Assembly (NCBI GenBank): GCA_030681895.1
Contig: JAUXRI010000203.1
Coordinates: 62,001 to 126,000 of the forward strand
Reading direction: 5' to 3'
DNA length: 64,000 nucleotides
DNA from: Myxococcales bacterium
Lineage (GTDB): Bacteria; Myxococcota; Myxococcia; Myxococcales; Myxococcaceae
Of this stretch, positions 25,313 through 33,704 are shown one piece after another. Position 1 is the first letter of the stretch; each line of letters starts with the position of its first letter. The notes beneath the pieces were generated by a model that did no database searches, was not told the origin of the DNA, and saw nothing but the letters and a program-made list of their open reading frames with translations. A program made the position numbers and the translations under genes.

Positions 25313-26047
25313 ATGACCGCTCGTCACATTCTCCTCGACAGTCCCGCCCTTGGTCGCCGTGCTCACGTCTGGTGCTTCGGCGTCGTCGGCACTCCCGTCA
25401 TCGTCTTCCCCTCGAACGCCGGCGTCGCGCATGAGTGGCGAGAGAGCGGCATGGTCGACGCGCTCGGTCCGCTCTTCGCCGCGGGCCGCATCAAGCTGTA
25501 CTGCCCCGAGAGCAACATCTCGCAGACCTTCTCGGGCGAGGGCTCGCTCGAGGCCCGCATGCACCGCCATGAGCAGTACGAGCGCTTCATCCTCGAGACG
25601 CTGGTGCCGTTCATCCGCAGGGACACCAACCAGCCGCACGCACGCATGCTCGCGACCGGCTGCAGCATGGGCGCGATGTTGTCGTCGCTCTTCGCGCTCA
25701 AGTACCCCGAGGTGTTCCGCGGCGCGCTGTGCATGTCAGGTCGCTACCGTGGCGCGGGCTTCGTTCGTGGCGGCGCGTCAGAGGCGTCGTACTTCAATGA
25801 TCCACTCGCGTTCGTCCCCAACCTCGAAGGTGCGGCGCTCGAGCGCGTTCGCCGACAGACGCACCTGACGCTCGTCGTGGGCCGCGGGCCGTTCGAGAAC
25901 AACTGCATTCCCGAGACGATCGAGCTCGGCAGCTGGCTCAAGAAGAAGGGCGTGCCGCACCACCTTGGGGTGTGGGGTCACGACAGCCGCCACGAGTACA
26001 CGTGGTGGAAGCGTCAGGCGCGGCACTACCTGTCGCAGCTCACCTAG
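25313..26047 (+). CDS. Esterase-like alpha/beta hydrolase
   Basis: 244 aa. Putative esterase family (esterase D/antigen-85-like fold). Nucleophile elbow ATGCSMGAMLSSLFALKYP with Ser118, and a C-terminal GHDSRHEYTWWKRQ supplying the His. The protein lacks a signal peptide, so it is probably cytoplasmic. It sits on the opposite strand inside the BMP-type ABC gene cluster, between the binding-protein gene and the ATPase gene. Its TAG stop shares the palindrome CTAG with the facing TAG stop of the binding-protein gene. Confidence 0.85.
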   Translation: MTARHILLDSPALGRRAHVWCFGVVGTPVIVFPSNAGVAHEWRESGMVDALGPLFAAGRIKLYCPESNISQTFSGEGSLEARMHRHEQYERFILETLVPFIRRDTNQPHARMLATGCSMGAMLSSLFALKYPEVFRGALCMSGRYRGAGFVRGGASEASYFNDPLAFVPNLEGAALERVRRQTHLTLVVGRGPFENNCIPETIELGSWLKKKGVPHHLGVWGHDSRHEYTWWKRQARHYLSQLT

Positions 26048-27192
26048 TTCGCGGGAGCGACGAAGCTCTCGAGGTCCTTCTCGTTCGCAGGCACCACGAT
26101 GGAGCCCGCGATGATGGCGGCCTCGAGCGACTTCACCTTCGCCAGCGCCTCGGCCTTGCCAGGGAAGTCGAGCGTCACCTCGGCGAACGTCACGCCGCCT
26201 TCTTTGAGGCCCATCACCGAGTCGCCAGCCGAAAACGTCGCGCCCTCGAGGTCCTTGATGGCCTGCCACACCGCGAGGTCGACACGCTTCACCATCGACG
26301 TCAGCACCGCCTCGGGCGCCAGGTGTGCCTGGTCGGAGTCGACGCCGATGACGAACACCGCCTTGCCGCCTGCGCGCGCCTCTTTCACCGCCTGAATCAC
26401 GCCCGAGCCGTCGCTCCCGGCGGCGTGGAACACCACCTCGCAGCCCTTCGCCACGAGGTCGGCCGCGGCCTGCTTGCCGTGCTGCACGTTGTCGAACGTG
26501 CCGGTGTACTGGACGAGCACCTGCGCCTTCGGGTTCGTCGTCTTCACTCCGGCGCGGAAGCCCGCTTCGAACTTCTTGATGAGCGGAATCTCCATGCCGC
26601 CGACGAAGCCGAGCTTGTCCTTCGCCACGAGGCCCGCCAGCGCGCCGACGAGGAAGCTGCCTTCCTGCTCCTTGAAGACGACCGTGCGCACGTTGGGCAA
26701 TGACTGCGGAGCGCCCTTCGCGTCGAGGATGGGGCTGTCGATGAGCAGGAACTTCGCGTCGGGGTTCTGCTTCGCCACCGTCTCGACCGCGTTCTCGAGC
26801 GCGAAGCCGACGCCGACGATGAGGTTCGCGCCCTGGTCGACGACGAGCTGCAGGTTGGGCTGGTAGTCCTCCTGTACCTTCGACTGCACCACGAGGGGCT
26901 TCAGCGCGACCGGCGTGATGCGCGCCTTGAGGTCAGCGGGAATGAGCGCGTCGCGGGTGGCTGCGGGCATCGCTTCGTAGCTGCCGCCCTTGAACGACGA
27001 GCTCGCCGCCCATGCCTCGAGGCCACGCAGCGCGGAGTCGTTGAAGGACTGGTCGCCGCGGCCTCCGATGTCGGTCACCAGGCCGACCATCAGCCCGGCC
27101 TTCGGCTTCACGTCGCTCTTCGGGTCCTTCGTGTCCGACGACTTCTTGCAGCCACCGAAAGCCAGGAGCACCACCAGGAGCGCGTGTCGCAT
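26044..27192 (-). CDS. BMP-family ABC transporter substrate-binding lipoprotein
   Basis: 382 aa. Lipoprotein signal MRHALLVVLLAFGGC with Cys15, a charged linker, then GLVTDIGGRGDQSFNDSALRG, the first-strand signature of the BMP/Med/PnrA family. NLIVGVGFALENAV, LGFVGGMEIPLIKKFEAGF and VVFHAAGSDGSGVI are further family landmarks. Relatives bind purine or other nucleosides in the periplasm and hand them to the cognate permeases, here encoded 2 kb downstream on the same strand. An in-frame ATG at 27318 is rejected because it precedes the signal. Confidence 0.93.
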   Translation of the reverse strand: MRHALLVVLLAFGGCKKSSDTKDPKSDVKPKAGLMVGLVTDIGGRGDQSFNDSALRGLEAWAASSSFKGGSYEAMPAATRDALIPADLKARITPVALKPLVVQSKVQEDYQPNLQLVVDQGANLIVGVGFALENAVETVAKQNPDAKFLLIDSPILDAKGAPQSLPNVRTVVFKEQEGSFLVGALAGLVAKDKLGFVGGMEIPLIKKFEAGFRAGVKTTNPKAQVLVQYTGTFDNVQHGKQAAADLVAKGCEVVFHAAGSDGSGVIQAVKEARAGGKAVFVIGVDSDQAHLAPEAVLTSMVKRVDLAVWQAIKDLEGATFSAGDSVMGLKEGGVTFAEVTLDFPGKAEALAKVKSLEAAIIAGSIVVPANEKDLESFVAPAN

Positions 27193-27320
27193 GAGCGGCT
27201 TGTAGCGCCGGCTGGTGTGGCGGCAAAGGTTCGCGAAGCACGACGCCAGCCTGGCGGATCCACCCGCGGTCACGAGCGTGCGAAGGTCGCCCCTGCACGC
27301 AGGTTCGAGCGGGAGCAAAC

Positions 27321-27896
27321 GTGATTCCAGTTCCGACCCTCGGCACCCCCAGGCTTCGGCTGCGCGATTGGCGTGATGACGATCTGCCCACGTTTCGCGC
27401 GCTGAACCTCGACCGCGACGTGCGCCGCCATTTCCCTTCGGTCCTCACGCCGTACGAGAGCGACGGCTTCGCGCGCTCGATTCGGGCGTTCTTGTCCGAG
27501 AACGGCTGGGGCTTGTGGGCCGTCGAGGTCGTCGGAGGCGCGCCCTTCATCGGCTTCGTGGGACTGGGCCGGCCGGGCTTCGCGCCCTTCACCGACTGTG
27601 TCGAAGTGGGCTGGCGGCTCTCGTCTGAATCGTGGGGGCAGGGCTACGCGACCGAGGCCGCGCGCGCTGCCGTGACGTTCGGGTTCACCGCGCTGGGCTT
27701 GAAGGAGATCGTCGCGTTCACCGTGCCGGGGAACACGGCGTCGCGGCGCGTGATGGAGAAGCTCGGCATGACGCATGATGCGGCTGGCGACTTCCTGCAT
27801 CCCCGCGTCGCCGAAGGACACCCGCTGCGGCCGCACGTTCTCTACCGACTGTCGTTCGAGGCGTTCAGGCTGGCGAACACCATGGAGCACCGATGA
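27321..27896 (+). CDS. GNAT-family N-acetyltransferase (RimJ/RimL-like)
   Basis: 191 aa, GTG start. PRLRLRDWRDDDLPTF at the N-terminus and VEVGWRLSSESWGQGYATEA give the acetyl-CoA binding motif A, followed by FTVPGNTASRRVMEKLGM, typical of the RimJ/RimL type. Target could be a ribosomal protein N-terminus or a small molecule. Its stop overlaps the next start by ATGA. Confidence 0.88.
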   Translation: MIPVPTLGTPRLRLRDWRDDDLPTFRALNLDRDVRRHFPSVLTPYESDGFARSIRAFLSENGWGLWAVEVVGGAPFIGFVGLGRPGFAPFTDCVEVGWRLSSESWGQGYATEAARAAVTFGFTALGLKEIVAFTVPGNTASRRVMEKLGMTHDAAGDFLHPRVAEGHPLRPHVLYRLSFEAFRLANTMEHR

Positions 27897-28264
27897 ACTC
27901 GTGGGACCATTTTCAGAATCGCTGGAATCACCTGCAGAGCGCCGACATCGGGCGCAACGCCGTCGACCTCGCCGCGTTGACCGCCGAGCTGGCCGACCTC
28001 GAGAAGCTCATGGTCTACGTCGTGGCGAACGCTGCACTGGGTCAGCCGTTGACCGTCGACGACCCCGTCGTGCGTGGCTTTCTCAAGCTCGCGCGAGTCG
28101 AGGACCCGCGTCGGGCGCTACTCGAGCTCGTCGCGAACATCAGGCACCAGCACAGCCCGCGCGTCGTCGCCTGCCCGAAGTGTGGGGCTGGCGTTCGTGA
28201 TGTCATCGGCGTCACCGACGAGCGCTGCCAGTTCTGTGGGGCGACGCTCTCCACCAGCGATTGA
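27893..28264 (+). CDS. Small zinc-ribbon protein of unknown function
   Basis: 123 aa. The first 90 residues are helical with no motif I recognise. The C-terminus holds CPKCGAGVRDV and CQFCGATL, two C-x-x-C knuckles spaced like a zinc ribbon. It is translationally coupled to the acetyltransferase by ATGA, so the two may work together. Confidence 0.75.
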   Translation: MNSWDHFQNRWNHLQSADIGRNAVDLAALTAELADLEKLMVYVVANAALGQPLTVDDPVVRGFLKLARVEDPRRALLELVANIRHQHSPRVVACPKCGAGVRDVIGVTDERCQFCGATLSTSD

Positions 28265-28333
28265 GCCAGCGGCGTCAATGACGCCTTTCGTCATGCGGCG
28301 GGTTCGACAACCGGCAGACCGCGCTAGAACGGC

Positions 28334-29122
28334 TTGGTGGCGCGCCTGGTTCGTCATTTCGTCGAGGAGCCCCGAGCGTGCTCGTACCTGCCAGACCTCA
28401 AGGCAGCGCTCGAGTACCGGCTGATGGTCGACGTCACCCCGATGGAGCTGCAGAACCTGATGCTCCGCGGGTGGCGACGGTTCGGCCCCGCCTACTTCAG
28501 GCCCGCGTGCCCCTCGTGCATGGAGTGCGTCTCGATTCGCCTCGACGTTCACCGCTTCAACCCGACGACGAGCCAGAAGCGCAGCGCCAAGCGGGCCAAG
28601 CGTTTCCGGGTCGAGGTCGGCCGGCCGCGCATCGACGACGAGCGCCTGGCGCTCCACGCGGCCTGGCACGCGACGCGCGAGAACACCCGCGGGTGGGAGC
28701 CGACCAACCTGAGCGAAGACGAGTACGCCACGCAGTTCGCGTTTCCGTCGAGCACCGGACGTGAGGCGGCCTGGTACGACGGTGACCGGCTGGTGGCGCT
28801 CGGGCTCATCGACGTCACGCCCGACTGCCTCTCTGCGGCGTATTTCTTCTACCACCCCGACATCGCGCGCCTCTCGCCCGGCGTCGGCAACGTGATGGCC
28901 TGTGTCGAGCTCGCGCGTGAGCTCGGCTGCCAGCACATGTACCTGGGCTACCGCGTCGATGGGTGCGCGTCGCTCACGTACAAGGGCATGTTCCGCCCGC
29001 ATGAGCTGCTGATGGGCAGGCCGTCCATCGAGGAGGAGCCGGTGTGGCTCGAGGCCCAGCGCTCGACGTCGACGGCCCTGCCTGACCTCGAGACCGGCGT
29101 GGACCCCGACGACGCAGACTGA
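28334..29122 (+). CDS. bpt: Aspartate/glutamate leucyltransferase (bacterial ATE homologue)
   Basis: 262 aa. LMLRGWRRFGPAYFRPACPSCMECVSIRLDV is split across the conserved N-terminal Cys motif of the arginyl/leucyl-tRNA-protein transferase family, and MYLGYRVDGCASLTYKG is the C-terminal domain signature (usually GYWI...MAYKA). Bpt transfers Leu from Leu-tRNA to N-terminal Asp or Glu, marking proteins for ClpS/ClpAP. TTG and GTG are adjacent possible starts (28334, 28337). Confidence 0.9.
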   Translation: MVARLVRHFVEEPRACSYLPDLKAALEYRLMVDVTPMELQNLMLRGWRRFGPAYFRPACPSCMECVSIRLDVHRFNPTTSQKRSAKRAKRFRVEVGRPRIDDERLALHAAWHATRENTRGWEPTNLSEDEYATQFAFPSSTGREAAWYDGDRLVALGLIDVTPDCLSAAYFFYHPDIARLSPGVGNVMACVELARELGCQHMYLGYRVDGCASLTYKGMFRPHELLMGRPSIEEEPVWLEAQRSTSTALPDLETGVDPDDAD

Positions 29123-29161
29123 GCCGATGCACGCATTCGGAGCACCCCGCATCCAGTCGAG

Positions 29162-29773
29162 GTGCGGCACTTCCTTCCACTTCTGCTGCTCGCCTCACCC
29201 GCCTTCGCGCAGCTGGCGGCTCCGGCCGGTGCCCTCGACGCGGGCGCGGTGGGCGTCGCGCGGGTTCGGCCGGGTAAGCACGGGACAGTCGTTGTTCGGT
29301 TCCCTCGGGCGTGGCGGAAAGATGAGCACGCCGTCGAAGGCCAGAAGCTGAAGGTCGCCGCCAGGCTCGAGCTCCTCGACGCCCAGGGCCATCGCTCGCA
29401 GGTCGACGCGCCCGTCTTCACGGTGAAGTTCTCGTGCGAAGACGAAGGCGGCATGTGGATGACGGCCGAGGCCGTGGTGCCCGTCGACCCGAACATTCTC
29501 TCGCTCGAGCCGCTCACGAAAGACGGTGTGGTCGCGGTGGCTCGTCTGGTCGGCGCGCGCGAGACGAAGGTGCCGGCGGTGTACGACTCGGGCTCGCTCG
29601 CGAGCTTCGACCTCGACGAAGACGGCGCCGCGGACCTGCTCCTCAAGGAACGGCCCGTGGCTGGTGGGTGTGGAGTTCGGCTGCAAGAGGCATCGCTGGA
29701 GCTCGTCTCGCGTGAAGGCGCCGTGCCGTTGCGCTGCTGCGCGCCGGGCGCCGTGAGCGCCGAAGCGGGATAA
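29162..29773 (+). CDS. Secreted protein of unknown function
   Basis: 203 aa, GTG start. A clear signal peptide MRHFLPLLLLASPAFAQ with an Ala-x-Ala cleavage site, then a beta-rich domain with no family I recognise. FDLDEDGAADLLLKE is an FG-GAP/EF-like acidic strip of the type seen in calcium-binding repeats. Four Cys in the last 70 residues could form disulfides. Confidence 0.7.
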   Translation: MRHFLPLLLLASPAFAQLAAPAGALDAGAVGVARVRPGKHGTVVVRFPRAWRKDEHAVEGQKLKVAARLELLDAQGHRSQVDAPVFTVKFSCEDEGGMWMTAEAVVPVDPNILSLEPLTKDGVVAVARLVGARETKVPAVYDSGSLASFDLDEDGAADLLLKERPVAGGCGVRLQEASLELVSREGAVPLRCCAPGAVSAEAG

Positions 29774-29782
29774 CCTCGGCGC

Positions 29783-30226
29783 GTGTCGCCTCGCCTCGTT
29801 CACCGCCCTGCACCGCGCGTCGTCGTCATCGCTTCGATGGTGTTCCTCGCGGTGATCATCGTCCCCGGGTTGGTGATGGCGCCCGAGCGCTTCATGGACG
29901 TGGGCGGCGTGTTCGGGCTGGCGGTGTTGCTCTCGTTCGAGCTCCTGTTGCTCTCGTTCGTCTTGCGGCGGGTCGATGTCTTCGTCGAAGGCGATTCGCT
30001 GCGGCTCGAGAGCTCGCGGTGGCCGTTGTCGTCGACGACGCACACCTTCTCCCGGCGTCAGCTATCGGGCGTCGAGCTGCAGTGGCGGCCTCGCGGCCGG
30101 ACGGTTCGCCTCGCGCTCAAGCTCCAGAGTGGTGAACTCGTTCCGCTCACGAAGTCGTACTTCGGGAACTCGGGCGTGATGGAGCGCGACCGCGCCGCCC
30201 TCGAAGCGCTGGTGAAGGCGCCCTGA
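29783..30226 (+). CDS. Small membrane protein of unknown function
   Basis: 147 aa, GTG start 9 bases after the preceding stop, so probably co-transcribed. Two hydrophobic segments (about 13-31 and 44-62) and a cytoplasmic-looking C-terminal beta domain (VDVFVEGDSLRLESSRWPL...). The arrangement resembles bacterial PH-like membrane proteins, but this is only an impression. Confidence 0.65.
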   Translation: MSPRLVHRPAPRVVVIASMVFLAVIIVPGLVMAPERFMDVGGVFGLAVLLSFELLLLSFVLRRVDVFVEGDSLRLESSRWPLSSTTHTFSRRQLSGVELQWRPRGRTVRLALKLQSGELVPLTKSYFGNSGVMERDRAALEALVKAP

Positions 30227-30378
30227 CGCCGATGGCTCCGGAGCTCGACTGAATGACTACGGGCGGGCTCCGAGAACGCGCGTAGCGTCGTGCTTCCTGG
30301 CGTTCGCGTCGCAGCAGTGCGTGGGGGGCGACGCGAGCTGCCGGGGTTCCTGCTGCGCTCCGGTGTGACTTGGACGGC

Positions 30379-31554
30379 TCAGGTCTTCGTCGCGTACCAG
30401 GCGGCGATGGCCCGCTGCTGCACCTCTTTGAGCGGCACGTGGGCCTGCTCCGCTATCGCGCGACAGTCTTCGAACTCGGGCGCGACGTTGACGACCTTGC
30501 CGTCGCGCAGACCCAGCTTCACCTGGACCGGGCCGTAGGGCGTCGTGACGGTCTCGAAGCGGCGCTCGAGCGCGATGCGGGAGACGTGCGTCTCGCGAAC
30601 GCCCAACGAGGTGGACTCGAGCAGCAGCGTGTCGAGGAGCCCCGTGCGTTTCGCGGCGTCACACAGCACGCTCAGCACCTGCCCGGGCCGGCTCTTCTTC
30701 ATCAGCACCGGAGTCACCCACACGTCGAGCGCGCCACGGCTCATCAACGTCTCGAGCAGCGAGCCCACCAACTGCGGTGACGCGTCGTCGAGGTTGCACT
30801 CCAGCACCGTCAGCAGCGACGTCGTGTCGCTCGACCGGCGGCCGATTGAAGCGCGGAGCACGTTCGCGCGGTCGGGCCAGTCCTTCGTGCCGACGCCGTA
30901 GCCGATGCGCTCGACGACGAGCTCGGGAGGCTGCGTGAACGTCGCCACCGTCTTGAGGATCGCCGCGCCGGTCGGCGTCGTGAGCTCGCCTTTGCCTTCG
31001 AAGCGCACCGGCCGGTCCTTCAGCAGCTCCAGCGTCGCGGGCACGGGAATCGGAACGGTGCCGTGCGCGATACGAATCGTGCCCGAGCCGAGCGGCGGCG
31101 GCGTGGTGAACACCTCGGGCCAGCCGAGCAGGTGGAGCGCCAGGGCTGCGCCGCAGATGTCGACGATGGAGTCGACGCCGCCGACCTCGTGGAAGTGAAT
31201 CGCGTCCAGCGTGGTGCCGTGCACCTTCGCTTCGACCTCACCGATGTTCTTGAAGATGGCGAGGGCCACCTCCTTCGCGCGTTCAGGCAACGCGCTCTTC
31301 GTGATGAGCGCGTCGATGTCACGGTAGCTGCGGTGCGGGTGCTCTTCTTTTTCATCGAGCACGACGTCCAGGTGCGTGCCGGTGATGGCGTGGCGCTCCT
31401 GGCGTGACAGCGCGAACTTCCATCCTGGAACGCCGAGCGAGCGCAGCGGGCCTTCGAGCGCGCTCACCTCGACGCCGAGATCGATGGCCGCCGCGAGGAA
31501 CATGTCGCCCGCGATGCCACCGACCGGCTCGAGATAGAGGACGCGCGCCGTCAC
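30379..31554 (-). CDS. larC: Nickel pincer cofactor (NPN) biosynthesis protein LarC
   Basis: 391 aa, GTG start. YLEPVGGIAGDMFLAAAIDLG is the family N-terminus, HFHEVGGVDSIVDICGAALAL the conserved His/Glu centre and LTTPTGAAILKTV a later landmark. LarC inserts nickel into the pyridinium dithiocarboxylate cofactor of lactate racemase and related enzymes. larB, larE and larA are not in this window. It starts 4 bases after the proS stop, so the two form an operon of unrelated functions. Confidence 0.93.
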   Translation of the reverse strand: MTARVLYLEPVGGIAGDMFLAAAIDLGVEVSALEGPLRSLGVPGWKFALSRQERHAITGTHLDVVLDEKEEHPHRSYRDIDALITKSALPERAKEVALAIFKNIGEVEAKVHGTTLDAIHFHEVGGVDSIVDICGAALALHLLGWPEVFTTPPPLGSGTIRIAHGTVPIPVPATLELLKDRPVRFEGKGELTTPTGAAILKTVATFTQPPELVVERIGYGVGTKDWPDRANVLRASIGRRSSDTTSLLTVLECNLDDASPQLVGSLLETLMSRGALDVWVTPVLMKKSRPGQVLSVLCDAAKRTGLLDTLLLESTSLGVRETHVSRIALERRFETVTTPYGPVQVKLGLRDGKVVNVAPEFEDCRAIAEQAHVPLKEVQQRAIAAWYATKT

Positions 31555-31558
31555 TGAC

Positions 31559-33169
31559 TCAGTACGCCTTCGCGAGCACGATGCGACCCGGCGACGCGTT
31601 GCCGGTGAGCGGACACTTCCCGGCCTCCTGCTTCAGGTCGAACGGCCGGTTGCGCGTGGTGAGGCCGAACTCGTCCTTGAAGCGCTTCTCGGTCTCGGGC
31701 GTGCCGTCCCAGTGCGCGAGCAGGAAGCCGTCGTCGGCCTTCGCCTTGAGCTCCTCGACGGTGTTCACCTCGAAGGTGTTGGCGGCGCGGAAGTCCTTCG
31801 CCTTCGTGAACAGGTCCTTCTGCATCGCCTCGAGCTGCTCCGTCACCTTGCCGACGAGCGCGTCGATGCCGATGGCTTCTTTCGCCTTCGTGTCGCGGCG
31901 CGTGAGCATCGCCTGGTTCTTCTCGAGGTCCTTGGGGCCGAGGTCGATGCGCAGACACGCGCCGCGCAGCTCGTACTCGGCGTACTTGAAGCCCGGGCCC
32001 TTGGTCTCGTCGTCGTCGACCAGCACGCGCACGCCGGACTTCTTGAGGTCGGCGGCCAGCGCCTGCGCCTTCGCCCGCACCGCGCCGCGCTCTTCGGGCG
32101 TCTTGCTGATGATGACGATCACGCACTGCATCGGCGCGAGCTTCGGCGGCACGATGAGCCCCGCGTCATCGGAGTGCGTCATGATCAGCGCGCCGATCAG
32201 CCGCGTCGAGACGCCCCACGAGGTCTGCCAGACGTACTCCTGTTGGCCTTCCTTCGACTGGTACATCGTGTCGAACATCTTCGCGAAGTTCTGCCCGAGC
32301 ATGTGCGACGTGCCGGCCTGCAGGGCCTTCTTGTCCTGCATCATCGCTTCGATGGAGTAGGTGTTCACCGCGCCGGGGAACTTCTCGCTCTCGGTCTTCT
32401 GGCCCTTCATGACCGGCATCGCCATGTAGTCCTCGGCGAAGCGCTCGTAGCAATCGAGCATCTTGAGGGTCTCCTCCGTCGCCTCGGCCTCGTTCGCGTG
32501 GCAGGTGTGGCCTTCCTGCCAGAGGAACTCGGTGGTGCGGAGGAACAGGCGCGGGCGCATCTCCCAGCGCATCACGTTCGCCCACTGGTTGATGAGGATC
32601 GGCAGGTCTCGGTAGCTCTGCACCCAGTTGGTGAAGGAGCGGTTGATGATCGTCTCGGACGTGGGGCGAATGACGTACCGCTCGCCCTCGGGCAGCGCCT
32701 TACCGCCAGCGTGCGTGACGACCGCGACCTGCGGCGCGAAGTCGGCGACGTGCTTCTTCTCCTTCGCCAGGTACGACTCGGGGATGAGGACGGGGAAGTA
32801 GGCGTTCTGGTGCCCCGTGTCCTTGAACATGCCGTCGAGCACGCGCTGCATGTTTTCCCAGATGGCGTACCCGTTCGGGCGGATCACCATCGAGCCGCGC
32901 ACGTCGGAGTTGTCGGCGAGCTTCGCGCGCTTGACGAGCTCGTTGTACCAACCGGAAAAGTCGGCAGCCCGCGTCGGGAGCTTCAGGTTGTCGTTCTGCT
33001 TCTTCGCGGGAGCGGCGGCGTTGGCGTTCTGTTCGGTCATGGGCTTGTGTTTGGTGCTCTCGAGGCCCGCGTTCGCTGCCTCGATGCGGTGGTGGATCAG
33101 CTCGGCGTTCTCCTCCAGCGACTCGTGAGCGGCTTTCGCTCCGACGGGCTGGGGCGCCTTCTCCGACAT
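31559..33169 (-). CDS. proS: Prolyl-tRNA synthetase, archaeal/eukaryote-like type
   Basis: 536 aa. Class II motifs are clear: GSMVIRPNGYAIWENMQ, RPTSETIINRSFTNWVQSYRDLP and EMRPRLFLRTTEFLWQEGH. It lacks the long insertion of the E. coli type and ends in the conserved C-terminal Tyr (LAKAY) of the archaeal-like type. It charges tRNA-Pro. The start is ambiguous: this ATG adds a charged 43-residue N-terminal extension whose composition looks coding, while the ATG at 33040 (MTEQNANAA) begins just before the conserved domain. Confidence 0.93.
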   Translation of the reverse strand: MSEKAPQPVGAKAAHESLEENAELIHHRIEAANAGLESTKHKPMTEQNANAAAPAKKQNDNLKLPTRAADFSGWYNELVKRAKLADNSDVRGSMVIRPNGYAIWENMQRVLDGMFKDTGHQNAYFPVLIPESYLAKEKKHVADFAPQVAVVTHAGGKALPEGERYVIRPTSETIINRSFTNWVQSYRDLPILINQWANVMRWEMRPRLFLRTTEFLWQEGHTCHANEAEATEETLKMLDCYERFAEDYMAMPVMKGQKTESEKFPGAVNTYSIEAMMQDKKALQAGTSHMLGQNFAKMFDTMYQSKEGQQEYVWQTSWGVSTRLIGALIMTHSDDAGLIVPPKLAPMQCVIVIISKTPEERGAVRAKAQALAADLKKSGVRVLVDDDETKGPGFKYAEYELRGACLRIDLGPKDLEKNQAMLTRRDTKAKEAIGIDALVGKVTEQLEAMQKDLFTKAKDFRAANTFEVNTVEELKAKADDGFLLAHWDGTPETEKRFKDEFGLTTRNRPFDLKQEAGKCPLTGNASPGRIVLAKAY

Positions 33170-33229
33170 GGCGCGCGCGTACCACGGTTGATGGCGCACC
33201 GCGCAACTTCATCGGACGGAGGTGCGACA

Positions 33230-33598
33230 ATGTCGCTGATGCGTCCCGTCGGTCCCAAATCTGCTGCGAACGTCGCGACTCCGCCGGCGGCAAAGCCCAG
33301 AGAGATTGAGAGCTTGGCGACGTCTTTGCGCGAGGCTGGGGTCACCACGCAAGAGCTCTTCGGGTGGCAGAAGACGGGCTTTCGCCGCGTCGAGACCACC
33401 TCGGCGTCTCACGTCTCGCTCGACTTCGGCGGGCGTGCGGTCGTGGTGCCGAGGCAGCTGCTCCCGAAGGTCGAGGCTGACCAGTGGCTCCGCTTCGAGC
33501 GGCAGGGTGACCGCATCACCGCATTGGTCGATCTGCGCGCGACCCTTCGCGCGGAGTCGCGCCTGTCCGATCTCTTCCAGGTCCTCGTTCGTTCCTGA
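33230..33598 (+). CDS. Conserved-looking small protein, function unknown
   Basis: 122 aa. A strong ribosome-binding site GGAGGT (33218-33223) stands 6 bases before the ATG, which makes this start convincing. The middle part (HVSLDFGGRAVVVPRQLLP, then WLRFERQGDRITALVDL) looks like a small beta domain, flanked by helical ends. Divergent from proS. No family assigned. Confidence 0.7.
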   Translation: MSLMRPVGPKSAANVATPPAAKPREIESLATSLREAGVTTQELFGWQKTGFRRVETTSASHVSLDFGGRAVVVPRQLLPKVEADQWLRFERQGDRITALVDLRATLRAESRLSDLFQVLVRS

Positions 33599-33704
33599 AG
33601 GCTGAAGGCGGGTCTGGGCTGACTGCTTCGTCGCCGCTGACTCACCTGCGCAGGTGTAGGATTGCGGGTCTATCGGCGGTTCAGGGGTTGCACGGACCCG
33701 GGCC

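Noticed and set aside
28300..28335. tRNA-like GGTTCGA stretch
   Set aside because: No acceptor or anticodon stem can be formed around it.
31712..33598. Long plus-strand open frame opposite proS
   Set aside because: It lies antisense to a clear prolyl-tRNA synthetase and is His/Arg/Val-rich shadow sequence. Only its last 123 codons, with their own GGAGGT site, are kept as a separate gene.
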